Shown: positions 37,833-48,102, counted from the stretch's first letter. The stretch is DNA of 64,000 nt from an uncultured Thermodesulfobacterium sp. (GCA_938091335.1 CALLJG010000010.1:1-64000), one strand, 5' to 3'. Notes: generated by a model not told the origin, from the letters alone. Numbers and translations: made by a program.

Positions 37833-38948
37833 TTAAGAGTTATTGAAAAATTCTTTAATAGTTTCAATAATATAATCTAGTTCTTCTTGAGTAAGTTCTG
37901 GATAAATAGGAATGGCTAACAATTCTTGGGCTAATTTTTCTGCTATAGGTAAAGACCATGTTTTACCAAAAGTATCTAGATAAGCTTTTTGTTTATGTAG
38001 AGGATAAGGATAATATAAACCTGTACCTATACCTCTTTGTTTTAAAAAGGAGACAAGCTCATCTCTTTTTGAGGTGCCAATTACAAATCTATGATATACA
38101 CTTTTTTTATAGGGTGCATCTAAAGGAGGTAAAAATAAACCTTTAATATTATTTAATTTTTGAGTATAATAATTTGCTATTTCTCTTCTTTTTTCATTTT
38201 TTTTATCAAGGGTCTTAAGTTTAGTTAGTAAAATGAGGGCTTGAATTTCGTCTAAGCGGGAATTAAATCCTGGAAAATGAGAAAAATTCTTTTCAACCTG
38301 CCCATGCACTCTGAAATACTTTATTTTAGAGGCAAGCAACTCATCATTAGTAACAATGATACCGGCATCTCCTATGGCATTTAAGTTTTTAACAGGTCCA
38401 CAACTAAAGCATCCTATTTCTCCAAAGGTACCAACTTTTTTTCCCTTATATTCTGCTCCATGGGCATGTGAAGCATCTTCTATTAGATAAATTCCTGCTT
38501 CTTTACAAATTTTTAAAATTTCATCCATTTCATTGGGATAACCGTACATATGAACTAAAATAAGGGCTTTAGTTTTAGGAGAGATTTTTCTCTTTAAATC
38601 TTCTAAGTCAGGGCCGAAGGTTTCTGGATCAACTTCTAAAAAAATAGGTTCAGCCCCAGAAAAAAATATGGCCTCAAAATCTGCAATAAAGGCATTTGCT
38701 TGCACTAAAACTTCATCTCCTTTTCCAACTCCCAAAGCTAATAAGGCCATAAATAGGGCAAAGGTGCCACAACTACATCCAAAGGCATATTTTATCCCTA
38801 AATATTCTGCCCAAGCTTTTTCAAATCTTTGTAAATAAGGACCATTCAAAATTTTCATAGAATCAAAAATTTCCTCAATTCCTTTAAGAACCTCTTCTTT
38901 TATTTCACTCATTTCTCTTTTTAAATCAAGTAATGGAATATTCTTCAT
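37833..38948 (-). CDS. DegT/DnrJ/EryC1/StrS aminotransferase
   Basis: 'ILNGPYLQRFEKAWAEYLGIKYAFGCSCGTFALFMALLALGVGKGDEVLV', 'LIEDASHAHGAEYKGKKVGTFGEIGCFSC', 'GFNSRLDEIQALIL'. Confidence 0.92.
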   Translation of the reverse strand: MKNIPLLDLKREMSEIKEEVLKGIEEIFDSMKILNGPYLQRFEKAWAEYLGIKYAFGCSCGTFALFMALLALGVGKGDEVLVQANAFIADFEAIFFSGAEPIFLEVDPETFGPDLEDLKRKISPKTKALILVHMYGYPNEMDEILKICKEAGIYLIEDASHAHGAEYKGKKVGTFGEIGCFSCGPVKNLNAIGDAGIIVTNDELLASKIKYFRVHGQVEKNFSHFPGFNSRLDEIQALILLTKLKTLDKKNEKRREIANYYTQKLNNIKGLFLPPLDAPYKKSVYHRFVIGTSKRDELVSFLKQRGIGTGLYYPYPLHKQKAYLDTFGKTWSLPIAEKLAQELLAIPIYPELTQEELDYIIETIKEFFNNS

Positions 38949-38949
38949 G

Positions 38950-40014
38950 TTAGGTTCCCTTACCTAATTTACAATATTTAGGTATAAAGGGAATTTTAAC
39001 CTCTTTCCCCCTTTCTGCTGATTCATAAAGTGCAATTATTAATTGAAGCGAAGGTAGAGCTTCAGCTCCTACTGCTAAAAAGGAAGCCCTCTTACCTGTT
39101 AAGAAGAATTCAAGAGAAGATTTTAGATAAATAAAATGAGAATATCCAAGAGGATGAGGAGGATTATTTTTACATTCTTCTATTAAATTAGCAGAATCTT
39201 CAACTCCTTCAAGTGCTAAGTAGTTTAAGGTATTCATGGCAAAGCCACCTAATATAGCAGAACCTTTTTCTCCTAAAATTACCACTTCAGCCTTAATATC
39301 TTTTGGTCTTGCACAAGTAGTAGCTTCAATAGTCCCAAGAGCACCAGATTTAAATTTTAGTGTACCTACAAGCAAATCCTCTGCTTCAATCTTAACTAAA
39401 TAAGTTCCCATTTTAGCAAAAACACTCTCTACCTCACCACCTAAATAAGTAATTATGTCAGCAAAATGACATCCCTGCTGAGCCAAAGCTCCTCCATCCT
39501 GAGCCCAAGTGCCTCTCCAACGAGCACTATCATAATATTTTTGAGTCCTGCTCCAATAAAATTTCACAGATACTAATATAAGCTTACCCAAAAAATTTTT
39601 TTCTATAAGTTCTTTAAGTTTTATCACAGGAAAATTGGCTCTATTTTGAAAAATAGTTACTAGCTTTAGGTTATATCTCTCAGCAAGGTTTACTAAGTTA
39701 TAAGCCTCTTTAAGTGTAAGTGCAAGTGGTTTTTCAACAAGAAGATGTTTTTTATATTTTTTAAGAATAATTTCTCCCACTTTACCATGCATTCCAGAAG
39801 GTAAAGCTAAATCAACTACATCAATAGGTTCTTTCTTTAACATTTCTTGAAAATCAAAATAGGCTTTTGCAGAAAACTCAGAAGCAAAATAATTTGCTCG
39901 CTCTGAATTTATATCTGCTACTGCAACAACTTTAACTTGATCCTGAAGAGTCTTGTAAATTTTTAAATGCCGCTCTGCTGCTTTCCCACAACCAATTATA
40001 CTTAATCTTAACAT
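38950..40014 (-). CDS. Gfo/Idh/MocA family oxidoreductase
   Basis: 'SIIGCGKAAERHLKIY', 'LLVEKPLALTLKEAYNLV', 'WAQDGGALAQQGCHFADIITYLGGE'. Confidence 0.92.
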   Translation of the reverse strand: MLRLSIIGCGKAAERHLKIYKTLQDQVKVVAVADINSERANYFASEFSAKAYFDFQEMLKKEPIDVVDLALPSGMHGKVGEIILKKYKKHLLVEKPLALTLKEAYNLVNLAERYNLKLVTIFQNRANFPVIKLKELIEKNFLGKLILVSVKFYWSRTQKYYDSARWRGTWAQDGGALAQQGCHFADIITYLGGEVESVFAKMGTYLVKIEAEDLLVGTLKFKSGALGTIEATTCARPKDIKAEVVILGEKGSAILGGFAMNTLNYLALEGVEDSANLIEECKNNPPHPLGYSHFIYLKSSLEFFLTGKRASFLAVGAEALPSLQLIIALYESAERGKEVKIPFIPKYCKLGKGT

Positions 40015-40087
40015 ATGGCTTAAAATAATCCTAAATTATTCCTTGTAAAGATTTTTATATCAAAATAAAATTAAAAAATAAAAAAAT

Positions 40088-41572
40088 ATGCATATAGATC
40101 AAAATAACTCATTTCCCTATAAATTTTATTTAGGTCTTCTTTTCTTTCTTTTTCTCTTTTTTATTTTCACCTCCTATTTTTTACCACTTCTTTCATATCA
40201 AGAAGCAAGAAAGGCAGTTATTATTCAAGAAAGTTTCATCAAAAGGTCTCTTATCCCTTCCTATAACGGTGAGCCCTATTTCACTAAACCACCTCTACAT
40301 ACCTGGATTTCTCTTATTTTTTATACTATAGGATGTAATAATCCTAAAATGAAACTTTTTGCAATGCGTTTAGTCTCTATCCTAAGCTATCTTTTAATAG
40401 GCTATTTAATTTATCTTCTGCATAAAAAAAATATCTTAAATACTATCTTGTGTCTCTTAATTCTTTTTAGCTCCTTTCGATTCTTATCCTTTATTTATCG
40501 TTTGGATTTAGAGCCTCTTTTTATCCTCTTTAATTTAGTAAGTTTTTATTATTTATTGAAATACTTAGAAAATCCCTCTTCTTTAAGAATTCTTCTCTTC
40601 TATTTCTTCTTTGCCTGTGCCTTTTTAGTGAGAGGTCCTCTTCACTTTTTCTTAATCCCTGCTTATTTATTTTATGCTTTTTTTGCCAAGGAGAAAAGAA
40701 TTTTAACACTCCTTCTTAATCCCTTAGGAATAATTATCTTCTTAGTTATGATTGGTCCTTGGTTTCTTTATGGATATTTCAAATTTGGAAAAGAGATCTT
40801 CCAAGAATTTTTATATATAGACTTGCATGACCGACTCTTACTTAAAAAAGACCCCTTTCATTTCTATTTTAAGGCTTATATTCTCAATTTTTCCCCTTTT
40901 CTCTTATTAATCCTTGCTAGAATTACAGAGCTAAAAATTTTTTGGAAAGAAAAGGGAACTAATCTTTTTAAAATCTCTTTTTTTAGCCTTTTGATCCCGC
41001 TTTTACTTCTGAGCTTTGCTGGAGAGAAGTTTGATAAATACTTACTTTTTCTTTTTCCATTTTCTGCTATTTGGATTACAGAAATTTTACTTTACCTTTA
41101 TCGCCCAAAATGGCCTCTTTTCATAGGAACAATTTGTATAGTTCTAAATTCTATAGTTATAGCTTCAATCCTCTTTTTAAATATGAAAGAAATTAATGCT
41201 AAAACCAAAATTTTTCTTGAATATCTATTTAAAGAAAAAGAGCAACGCTTAGCTTTTTATCAGAAAGCTCACCCTTTGGTGCTATATTCATTTAAAAAAT
41301 CTTTTCCAGTTTTTAATGAAAAGAAAGAAATTGAAGAAGCTCTAAAAAAGGGCTATTTGATTTTGTCTCCAGAATTGATAAAGGAGTTATCTTACACTGC
41401 TTCCTTACCTGATCCATTTAAAAAAGGACAATTTTGGTATCTTTATAAAAATGAGCTATTTGATGAGGTCCCTAATTTGAGCCTTTTTAAACCTTTTCTT
41501 TCTGGGGAATGTGAAGCCAAACCACATTTAATCTGTAATTCTTTAAGATCTTTATTGCATATTTTCCTCTAA
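40088..41572 (+). CDS. ArnT/GT39-like membrane glycosyltransferase
   Basis: 'LLSYQEARKAVIIQESFIKRSLIPSYNGEPYFTKPPLHTWISLIFY'; multiple TM. Confidence 0.82.
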   Translation: MHIDQNNSFPYKFYLGLLFFLFLFFIFTSYFLPLLSYQEARKAVIIQESFIKRSLIPSYNGEPYFTKPPLHTWISLIFYTIGCNNPKMKLFAMRLVSILSYLLIGYLIYLLHKKNILNTILCLLILFSSFRFLSFIYRLDLEPLFILFNLVSFYYLLKYLENPSSLRILLFYFFFACAFLVRGPLHFFLIPAYLFYAFFAKEKRILTLLLNPLGIIIFLVMIGPWFLYGYFKFGKEIFQEFLYIDLHDRLLLKKDPFHFYFKAYILNFSPFLLLILARITELKIFWKEKGTNLFKISFFSLLIPLLLLSFAGEKFDKYLLFLFPFSAIWITEILLYLYRPKWPLFIGTICIVLNSIVIASILFLNMKEINAKTKIFLEYLFKEKEQRLAFYQKAHPLVLYSFKKSFPVFNEKKEIEEALKKGYLILSPELIKELSYTASLPDPFKKGQFWYLYKNELFDEVPNLSLFKPFLSGECEAKPHLICNSLRSLLHIFL

Positions 41573-42956
41573 TTTTTTTATTTCCTCAAAATAAGCACTT
41601 GACATAAAAACCACTAAAGTTTTTTGCGAAATATTTTTAAAATTGGGAACTTTATCTTTTAAAAAATAAACTTTTATTCCTTTATTTTTAAGAGATTGTG
41701 ATAAATGCCACATATCAATTCTTTCAATTTCAGGAATAATTTCAAGCCCTGGAGGAATTTTCAGATAAACTTCATCTGCAAGACTTAAACTATTTACATA
41801 TTCTTCTTGAAAAATTTTTCTTTTACTAGAATTGGTACGTGGTTCAAAAATTACAATAGTTCTTTCAGGTTTTATACTTTTTATCAATTCCTGCAAAGTT
41901 ACTCTTACTGCAGTAGGATGATGAGCAAAATCATCTATTACAACCAAATTATCATTATTATATAAAACTTCTTGCCTTCTTTTTAATCCAGGAAAATTTA
42001 TAAAAGGCAGTCTCCAGTTATAAAAGTGAAGTCCCAAACCATAAAGAAATGCAATCACACTCAAAGCATTTAAGGCATTATATTCCCCCGGAAAATTTAA
42101 GAGAAATTCTAAATTTTTTTGAAAAGGAGTATCTATTATAACTTTATTTATAAATTTTCCTTTTTCAAAAGTGGTTCTACTTTTTAGCAATATAAAATCA
42201 GCTGAAGAATTCTTTCCATAAGAGATGACTTTTGCCTTTAAGTTATTATTTTTTAATATTTCTCTCAAATTTTCATCATCAGCATTATAAACTATAATTC
42301 CTTCTTTAGGAATAAGTTTTATTAATTCTTTAAAGGTATCTTTTAAACTTTCTATATTAGGATCCACATCAATGTGATCATATTCAAGATTAGTAAGAAT
42401 TAAGAAAGTAGGTTTATAATATAAAAATTTAGCTTTTTTATCAAAAAAAGATGCAGGATACTCATCTCCTTCCAATACAACCCATGAACTTTTCCCCACT
42501 CTGTAATTAAGAGAATTATGTTTAAAAACTGCTCCTACTAAATATGTTGGATCAAGTCCAAAAATTTCTAAGGTATAAGTCAAAAGAGCAGAAACAGTAG
42601 ATTTTCCATGAGTCCCAGCACAAAGAATAATTTTTTTTATTTTTCAAAAGGAATTTCATCAAAAAATTAGGAAAAGAATAAAAAGGAATTCCTAATTTCT
42701 GAGAAGCAATTATTTCTGAATGATCAATTTTTATAGAATTTCCTACTATAATAGCTGAAGGTTTTATTTTTGAAATATTTTCCGAATTAAATTTATATAC
42801 TGGGATTTTTAATTTTTCCAAAACAGTTGAAGAAGGAGGATATATTTCTTCTTTTTCAGAACCAAAAACCTCAAAACCTAATTCCTTTAAGATACCAGCA
42901 ACTCCACACATGGCTATTCCGCCAATTCCTATTAAATATACTTTCATTTTTCCCAT
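41552..42956 (-). CDS. mpl: UDP-N-acetylmuramate:L-Ala-gamma-D-Glu-meso-DAP ligase, interrupted by frameshift at an A8 tract
   Basis: N-part 'VYLIGIGGIAMCGVAGILKELGFEVFGSE'; C-part 'LTYTLEIFGLDPTYLVGA', 'DDFAHHPTAVRVTL', 'FEPRTNSSKR'. The P-loop 'IILCAGTHGKSTVSALLTYTLE' is recovered by dropping one A at 42631-42638. Confidence 0.85.
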
Positions 42957-43723
42957 ATTATTTCTATCTCAGGATTTTGCAATATTTCAAAAGCTGAACC
43001 CTCTCTTATTGCAATTTCAAGTAATCCTTCACTTCCAAAAAGGGCAATTATTTTTCCTTTCTCAGCATATCCATAAGATTTTATCAAGGGAATTTCTTTC
43101 TTATTAACAAAAATCTTAAATTTATGCTTAATCATACTTTTATGAAAATTGGTAATTAAATTACCAAAATGATCTACATCCCAAATAGAAAGTTTTAGTC
43201 CCATAGGTGTTTCTTCTGGAAAGGTAAATTCTAATTTAATTAAATCATCTTTAGAAACAGGAATTAAAAATTCTTCTAAAGGTCTATCATTTAAAATATA
43301 TGCAACTGCTGGAGCAAATAGGTCTCTCCCATGGAAAGTTTCACTATAAGGTGGTTTTAAAACTTTTTCTTTAATAATTTCAAAAGCCAAAAACTTAGGA
43401 TTTTCCTTGTAAATTAAAGTAAAAACTCCATTATCTGGACCTATAAAAATATAATCTTGTGTTATAATTACAAGTGCTTTTCTTTGAGTTCCTACTCCAG
43501 GATCAATAATTACTAAAAATATTGTTCCTTTTGGGAAATATTTATAAGAAAAGTATAAAACTATTGCCCCCTTTTTTATATGGTAAGGAGGTATATCATG
43601 TGTAATATCAATAAAATTAATAAATTTAGAGTTTTTTAATTCTTTTAAAATTCTTGCTTTTATTACTCCTACATAATGGTCTTTTAGCCCAAAATCTGTA
43701 ATTAAGGCTACAGTTTCATTCAT
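42944..43723 (-). CDS. SAM hydroxide adenosyltransferase (DUF62 family)
   Basis: 'ALITDFGLKDHYVGVIKA', 'IDITHDIPPYHIKKGA', 'VIDPGVGTQRK', 'GPDNGVF', 'TFHGRDLFAPAVAYI'. Confidence 0.9.
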   Translation of the reverse strand: MNETVALITDFGLKDHYVGVIKARILKELKNSKFINFIDITHDIPPYHIKKGAIVLYFSYKYFPKGTIFLVIIDPGVGTQRKALVIITQDYIFIGPDNGVFTLIYKENPKFLAFEIIKEKVLKPPYSETFHGRDLFAPAVAYILNDRPLEEFLIPVSKDDLIKLEFTFPEETPMGLKLSIWDVDHFGNLITNFHKSMIKHKFKIFVNKKEIPLIKSYGYAEKGKIIALFGSEGLLEIAIREGSAFEILQNPEIEIIWEK

Positions 43724-44661
43724 GATAATGAAACTAAGTCTACCCTTTCCCCTTTTGAGATTCTCAATTTAGCTTTTTTAGAATATTTTATTAATAATTT
43801 TTTAATATACTCTTCTGGGGGATTTCCTTCTATCACTACAGCAGTAGGTGCTGGAACATTAAGAGTATAAGTTTTATAAACTTTATTTACTATCTTTTTT
43901 ATTTTTTCATTTTCTTCTTGATTTCTTCCAAGAAGTATCCATATTTTTTCTTCTAAAAAATGTCTTCCTAAAATCAAAAGCTGGGATGTCAAGTAGTTTA
44001 AAGGTCTTTTTTCTTTAACAATAGTAAGAATTCTTTTTCCTATTTGAGGATCAGTAAGTAAACAGCCTCCAGAAGGAGTAGGAATTTCTTTAATTTGAAA
44101 CTTTTTTATAAGCTCTAACTGAATGTTTCTTTTTCTTCCTCTTATGTCTAGAAGTTTTTCTCTATCAACTAATTTCTTGAGTTCAGGCTCGGTTGGAGAT
44201 AAAAGTTTAGCAGAAAGAGGTCTTAACAAAAGCCCTTTCAACCCGGCTTTTTCTTCAATAAGAGCTAAAGTATTCTTATTTTGACTCATAGGTCTTTGAC
44301 CTAAAACTTCTCCAGTAGCAATAAAATCTGCTTTTAATTCAGCCATAAGTTCTTTTGCTTTTCTTAACATAAGAATTTTACAATCTATACAAGGATTAGC
44401 ATAATCCCCATATCCATATTGAGGATTTTTTAGAATTTTTATATATTCTTCTGTAATATCAATCAAAATCCCTTTATCAAAATTAAGTTCTTCTATTTTT
44501 TTGTAAAATGAAGTAGGATCCTCTTTATATTTCCATCCAAAAAAGGGGGTTATGAATTTGACAGCTATAATATTTACTTTTTGTTCTTTTAAAATCAAAC
44601 CAGATAATAAGCTATCAAGACCTTCTGAAAAAAGAAGAAAAGCTGTAGGCATTATAACCAT
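43720..44661 (-). CDS. PP-loop (ThiI/MnmA-like) predicted tRNA-modification protein
   Basis: 'LLFSEGLDSLLSGLIL', 'NPCIDCKILMLRKAKELM', 'FIATGEVLGQRPMSQ', 'PSGGCLLTDP'. Confidence 0.78.
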   Translation of the reverse strand: MVIMPTAFLLFSEGLDSLLSGLILKEQKVNIIAVKFITPFFGWKYKEDPTSFYKKIEELNFDKGILIDITEEYIKILKNPQYGYGDYANPCIDCKILMLRKAKELMAELKADFIATGEVLGQRPMSQNKNTLALIEEKAGLKGLLLRPLSAKLLSPTEPELKKLVDREKLLDIRGRKRNIQLELIKKFQIKEIPTPSGGCLLTDPQIGKRILTIVKEKRPLNYLTSQLLILGRHFLEEKIWILLGRNQEENEKIKKIVNKVYKTYTLNVPAPTAVVIEGNPPEEYIKKLLIKYSKKAKLRISKGERVDLVSLS

Positions 44662-46295
44662 TCAAAAGACAGATAGTTTTTTGCTAACTCTAAATTTTCA
44701 GGTTCTCCAAGCATTCTCGCAATTTCTCTAAGTCTTTCTTCACCCTGAACTTTTTCTATTTCTGTCTTTGTTTCCCCCTTTTCTATTCTTTTTTTCACTA
44801 CATAATGAAGATCTGCTACAGCTGCAATTTGAGGAAGATGAGTAATACAGAAAATTTGATAATTTTGGGAAAGTTCTTTTAATTTTTGAGCCATTTTTTT
44901 TGCAGTGATACCACCTATTCCTGCATCTACTTCGTCAAAAATCATAGTCCCTGTTTCTGTTCTTTCTTTCAATAAAGATTTACATGCAAGAAAAATACGA
45001 GATAATTCACCTCCAGAAGCCACTTTTTCAAGTGGTCTTAAAGGTATACCTGGATTAGAAGAAAATAAAAATTTAATTTCTTCAAAACCTGTTGAACTAA
45101 AATTTTCTGGGTTTGGCTCTTTAGAAATCAATTCTATTTTAAATTCTGCTTTTTCCATACCAAGTTCTTTTAATTCTTTTTTTAAAAAATTTTCCAATTT
45201 AGCAATTCCTTTTACTCTTTCTTCACTTAATTTTAAGGCTTTCTCCAATAATTTGTCTCTTAATATTTTCTCCTCTTTAATTAAGGCTTCATAATTTTCC
45301 TCTCCAGATTCTAAAAGACTAACTTCCTTTTTGAGTTCTTCTAACAATTGAATCAATCCTTGTGTATCTCTTTTATATTTTTTCTTAATTTTTTCATATC
45401 TTGCTAATCTTTCTTCTATCTCATTTAAGGCTACATCATCCTCAGGTAAATGAATCAAATAAAAATTAAAATCTCTTGCCATTTCCTTTATTTCATAATA
45501 TATGGAATTAATTTTCATATAATGCTCTTTAAATTCTCCTTCTATTTTGCTTAAACTTTCAAGACCAGAAAGGATCTGAGAAAAAAATTTTTCTACTTTA
45601 TCAAAAGCTGAAATAAGGTTTTGAGTTTTTTCTCTTAATAATGCTAAATTTTTTAATCTTTCTCGCTCCTTTAAAAGTTTTTTTTCTTCTTCAGGATCTA
45701 TCTTAAGTGCTTCCAATTCCTTTATTTGAAAAAGCAAAAAGTCCTTTTTAAGATTTATTGAAGAAATTTGATTCTCAAGATTTTTGATTTGAAAAAGAAG
45801 ATCTTTATATTTATAATACAATTTTTGGTATTCTTTTAAATCTGGGGTTAAACCCAAAAATTGGTCTAAAAATTCAAGTTGTTTTTCTGGATGAAGAAAA
45901 GTATAAAATTCATGTTGACTTGTAAGCATTATTGAATCTTTTGTAAGAATTGAAAGTTCATTAAGAGTAGCTGGAGATCCATTAATATAAATTTTTTGTC
46001 TATTAAGAGAAATGATTCTTTTTATGTGAATTTCCTCATCAGCAGGATAACCCATTTCTTGAAGTTTTTTAAAAAGAGCTTCTCCTCCCCAAATAAGAGC
46101 TTCCAATTCCCCTTCTTTTGCTCCAGGTCTTATATAATGAGCTCCTCCTTTTTCTCCTAATAACAATTTTATTGCCTTTATTAATAAAGATTTACCTGCT
46201 CCTGTCTCTCCTGTAAAAACTATAAATCCTTTTTCTAAATTTAAATGAACATTTTCTATAAGAATAAGATTATGAATCTTAATCTCTAAAAGCAT
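44652..46295 (-). CDS. recN: DNA repair protein RecN
   Basis: 'FTGETGAGKSLLIKAI', 'LTSQHEFYTFLHPEKQLEFLDQF', 'KVASGGELSRIFLACK', 'TMIFDEVDAGIGG', 'FCITHLPQIAAVAD'. Confidence 0.95.
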   Translation of the reverse strand: MLLEIKIHNLILIENVHLNLEKGFIVFTGETGAGKSLLIKAIKLLLGEKGGAHYIRPGAKEGELEALIWGGEALFKKLQEMGYPADEEIHIKRIISLNRQKIYINGSPATLNELSILTKDSIMLTSQHEFYTFLHPEKQLEFLDQFLGLTPDLKEYQKLYYKYKDLLFQIKNLENQISSINLKKDFLLFQIKELEALKIDPEEEKKLLKERERLKNLALLREKTQNLISAFDKVEKFFSQILSGLESLSKIEGEFKEHYMKINSIYYEIKEMARDFNFYLIHLPEDDVALNEIEERLARYEKIKKKYKRDTQGLIQLLEELKKEVSLLESGEENYEALIKEEKILRDKLLEKALKLSEERVKGIAKLENFLKKELKELGMEKAEFKIELISKEPNPENFSSTGFEEIKFLFSSNPGIPLRPLEKVASGGELSRIFLACKSLLKERTETGTMIFDEVDAGIGGITAKKMAQKLKELSQNYQIFCITHLPQIAAVADLHYVVKKRIEKGETKTEIEKVQGEERLREIARMLGEPENLELAKNYLSFEWL

Positions 46296-46448
46296 TTTCC
46301 AATTTAATTTTAAACTATTTCCAAAATTTAAAAACCTGTTTCATAAAAAACTCACTTCGTAAGTGGGAAAGGTTATAAAAATTTTAAAATAATAATTGAT
46401 TAAATTTAAAAAATTACCCTTGACTTTTTAAAAATTGTTAAATAATCT

Positions 46449-46478
46449 AAGTGGTATAAAGTGGTAAAAAGTGGTAAA
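46449..46478 (+). promoter_or_regulatory. Three 10-bp tandem MraZ-type boxes (AAGTGGTAWA x3)
   Basis: AAGTGGTATA|AAGTGGTAAA|AAGTGGTAAA directly abutting the mraZ ATG; TTGACT at 46420-46425 upstream. Confidence 0.75.
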
Positions 46479-46479
46479 A

Positions 46480-46929
46480 ATGTTTAGAGGAAAATTCAAG
46501 CATAATATTGATGAAAAAGGAAGATTTAGTCTACCTGCAAAATTTAGAGAGATTCTAAGAGTAAGGTATGGAAATGAAAATTTGGTAATAACTAATTATC
46601 CTGATTGTCTAATTGCCTATCCTGTTGAGGAATGGCAAAAAATAGAAGAAAAACTGATGAGTCTTCCCTGGGATATACCTGAAGTGAGGCAATATGTGAG
46701 ATATTTTTTAGGTGCTGCTGAAGAATGCCAACCAGATAAACAAGGAAGAATTTTGCTTCCCCAATCTTTGAGAGAAGAAATAAAACTTGAAAGAGAAGTA
46801 ATCCTTTTAGGAATGCTAACCCATTTTGAAATATGGAATCCCAAAGACTTAGATTCACGATTTAAAGAAACTAAAGAGAATTTTAGCAAAGTTATACAAA
46901 TTATAAACCCCTATATAAGAGGGGGTTAA
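46480..46929 (+). CDS. mraZ: Transcriptional regulator MraZ
   Basis: 'MFRGKFKHNIDEKGRFSLPAKFREIL', 'PDKQGRILLPQSLREE'. Start moved from GTG 46471 to ATG 46480. Confidence 0.95.
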   Translation: MFRGKFKHNIDEKGRFSLPAKFREILRVRYGNENLVITNYPDCLIAYPVEEWQKIEEKLMSLPWDIPEVRQYVRYFLGAAEECQPDKQGRILLPQSLREEIKLEREVILLGMLTHFEIWNPKDLDSRFKETKENFSKVIQIINPYIRGG

Positions 46930-46930
46930 A

Positions 46931-47791
46931 ATTTTTTACCATGAACCTGTACTATTAAAAGAGGTATTAGAGTGGTTAAAAGTGAGTAAAGACAAAGTTT
47001 ATGTAGATGGAACTGTAGGATTAGGAGGACATAGTATAGCTATATTAGAAGCCTCAAGTCCTTCAGGAATTTTATATGGTTTTGAATGGAATGAAAATTC
47101 ATTTAAAATAGCTCAAGAAAGATTAAAAAAATTCAAAGATCGTGTTAAGTTATTTAATAAAAATTTCATATCCATAAAAGAAGTCCTTCAAAAAGAAGGC
47201 GTATTAGCAGATGGGATTCTTTTAGATTTGGGAATTTCCTCTTTTCTCTTAGAACACTCCAAAAGAGGCTTTTCTTTTCAAAAAAATGAAATTTTAGATA
47301 TGAGAATAAACTATTCTATTAAATTAACTGCAAAAGATATATTAAATACTTATGATTATCAAAAATTAGCTCAGATTTTCAAAAAAGGAGAAGTTCCTAA
47401 AGCTGAAAAATTTGCCAAATTTATTTGTGAAAAAAGAAAAAAGCAAAGTTTTGAAACAACCAATGATTTAGTCAAAGCTATAAAAGAATTTTTCAAAACT
47501 TCTAAGAAGAATCTATTGGCAATAATCTTTCAAAGTTTAAGAATTGAAGTCAATAAAGAATTAGAAAATTTAGAAATAGCCTTAAAAAATCTTCCTGAAG
47601 TTTTAAAACCTTTTGGAAGAATCCTCATAATTTCTTTTCATTCTTTAGAAGATAGAATAGTCAAAAATGCTTTTAAACACAATCCCAAAATAAAAATTCT
47701 TACTAAAAAACCTGTTACTCCTTCTTTAGAGGAGATTAAAAGAAATCCAAAAGCAAGAAGTGCAAAAATGAGGGTGGGGGAACGCCTATGA
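46931..47791 (+). CDS. rsmH: 16S rRNA (cytosine1402-N4)-methyltransferase; probable ATT start
   Basis: 'FYHEPVLLKEVLEWLKVSKDKVYVDGTVGLGGHS', 'GILLDLGISSFLL', 'RGFSFQ', 'FHSLEDRIVK'. Conserved N-terminus lies upstream of the ORF-track start (46982). Confidence 0.92.
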   Translation: MFYHEPVLLKEVLEWLKVSKDKVYVDGTVGLGGHSIAILEASSPSGILYGFEWNENSFKIAQERLKKFKDRVKLFNKNFISIKEVLQKEGVLADGILLDLGISSFLLEHSKRGFSFQKNEILDMRINYSIKLTAKDILNTYDYQKLAQIFKKGEVPKAEKFAKFICEKRKKQSFETTNDLVKAIKEFFKTSKKNLLAIIFQSLRIEVNKELENLEIALKNLPEVLKPFGRILIISFHSLEDRIVKNAFKHNPKIKILTKKPVTPSLEEIKRNPKARSAKMRVGERL

Positions 47792-48099
47792 GAATAGAAT
47801 ACCCTACCTACACCAATAAAGCCAAAAGTGAAGAAGTAATTTCTTTAAAAACACTTATAAAAAATTTTTTAATAAATAGTCTTATTCTTCTTTTAGGGAT
47901 TTTTATTTTTATATTTACAGTAGGAATAGCTTATAATACATATCTTCTTATTAGACTAAAAGCAGAAAAAGATCTTTTAATTAAAGAAAATGAGACCTTA
48001 AAAAAGGAATATCAATTTTTAACTTCTAAAGAAATGTTATTAAAAAAAGCAAGAACCTTAGGCTTATATCCTCCGCAGGAAGAAGATTTTATAAAATAA
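47788..48099 (+). CDS. ftsL: FtsL-like cell division protein
   Basis: Bitopic, single TM followed by short coiled coil; canonical dcw position after rsmH. Confidence 0.7.
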   Translation: MRIEYPTYTNKAKSEEVISLKTLIKNFLINSLILLLGIFIFIFTVGIAYNTYLLIRLKAEKDLLIKENETLKKEYQFLTSKEMLLKKARTLGLYPPQEEDFIK

Positions 48100-48102
48100 G
48101 CA

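Noticed and set aside
44905-45294. 129-aa antisense ORF in recN
   Set aside because: Shadow ORF; low-complexity Ser/Phe-rich translation, no recognisable family.
46592-46889. Two antisense ORFs in mraZ
   Set aside because: Opposite a conserved gene, no independent support.
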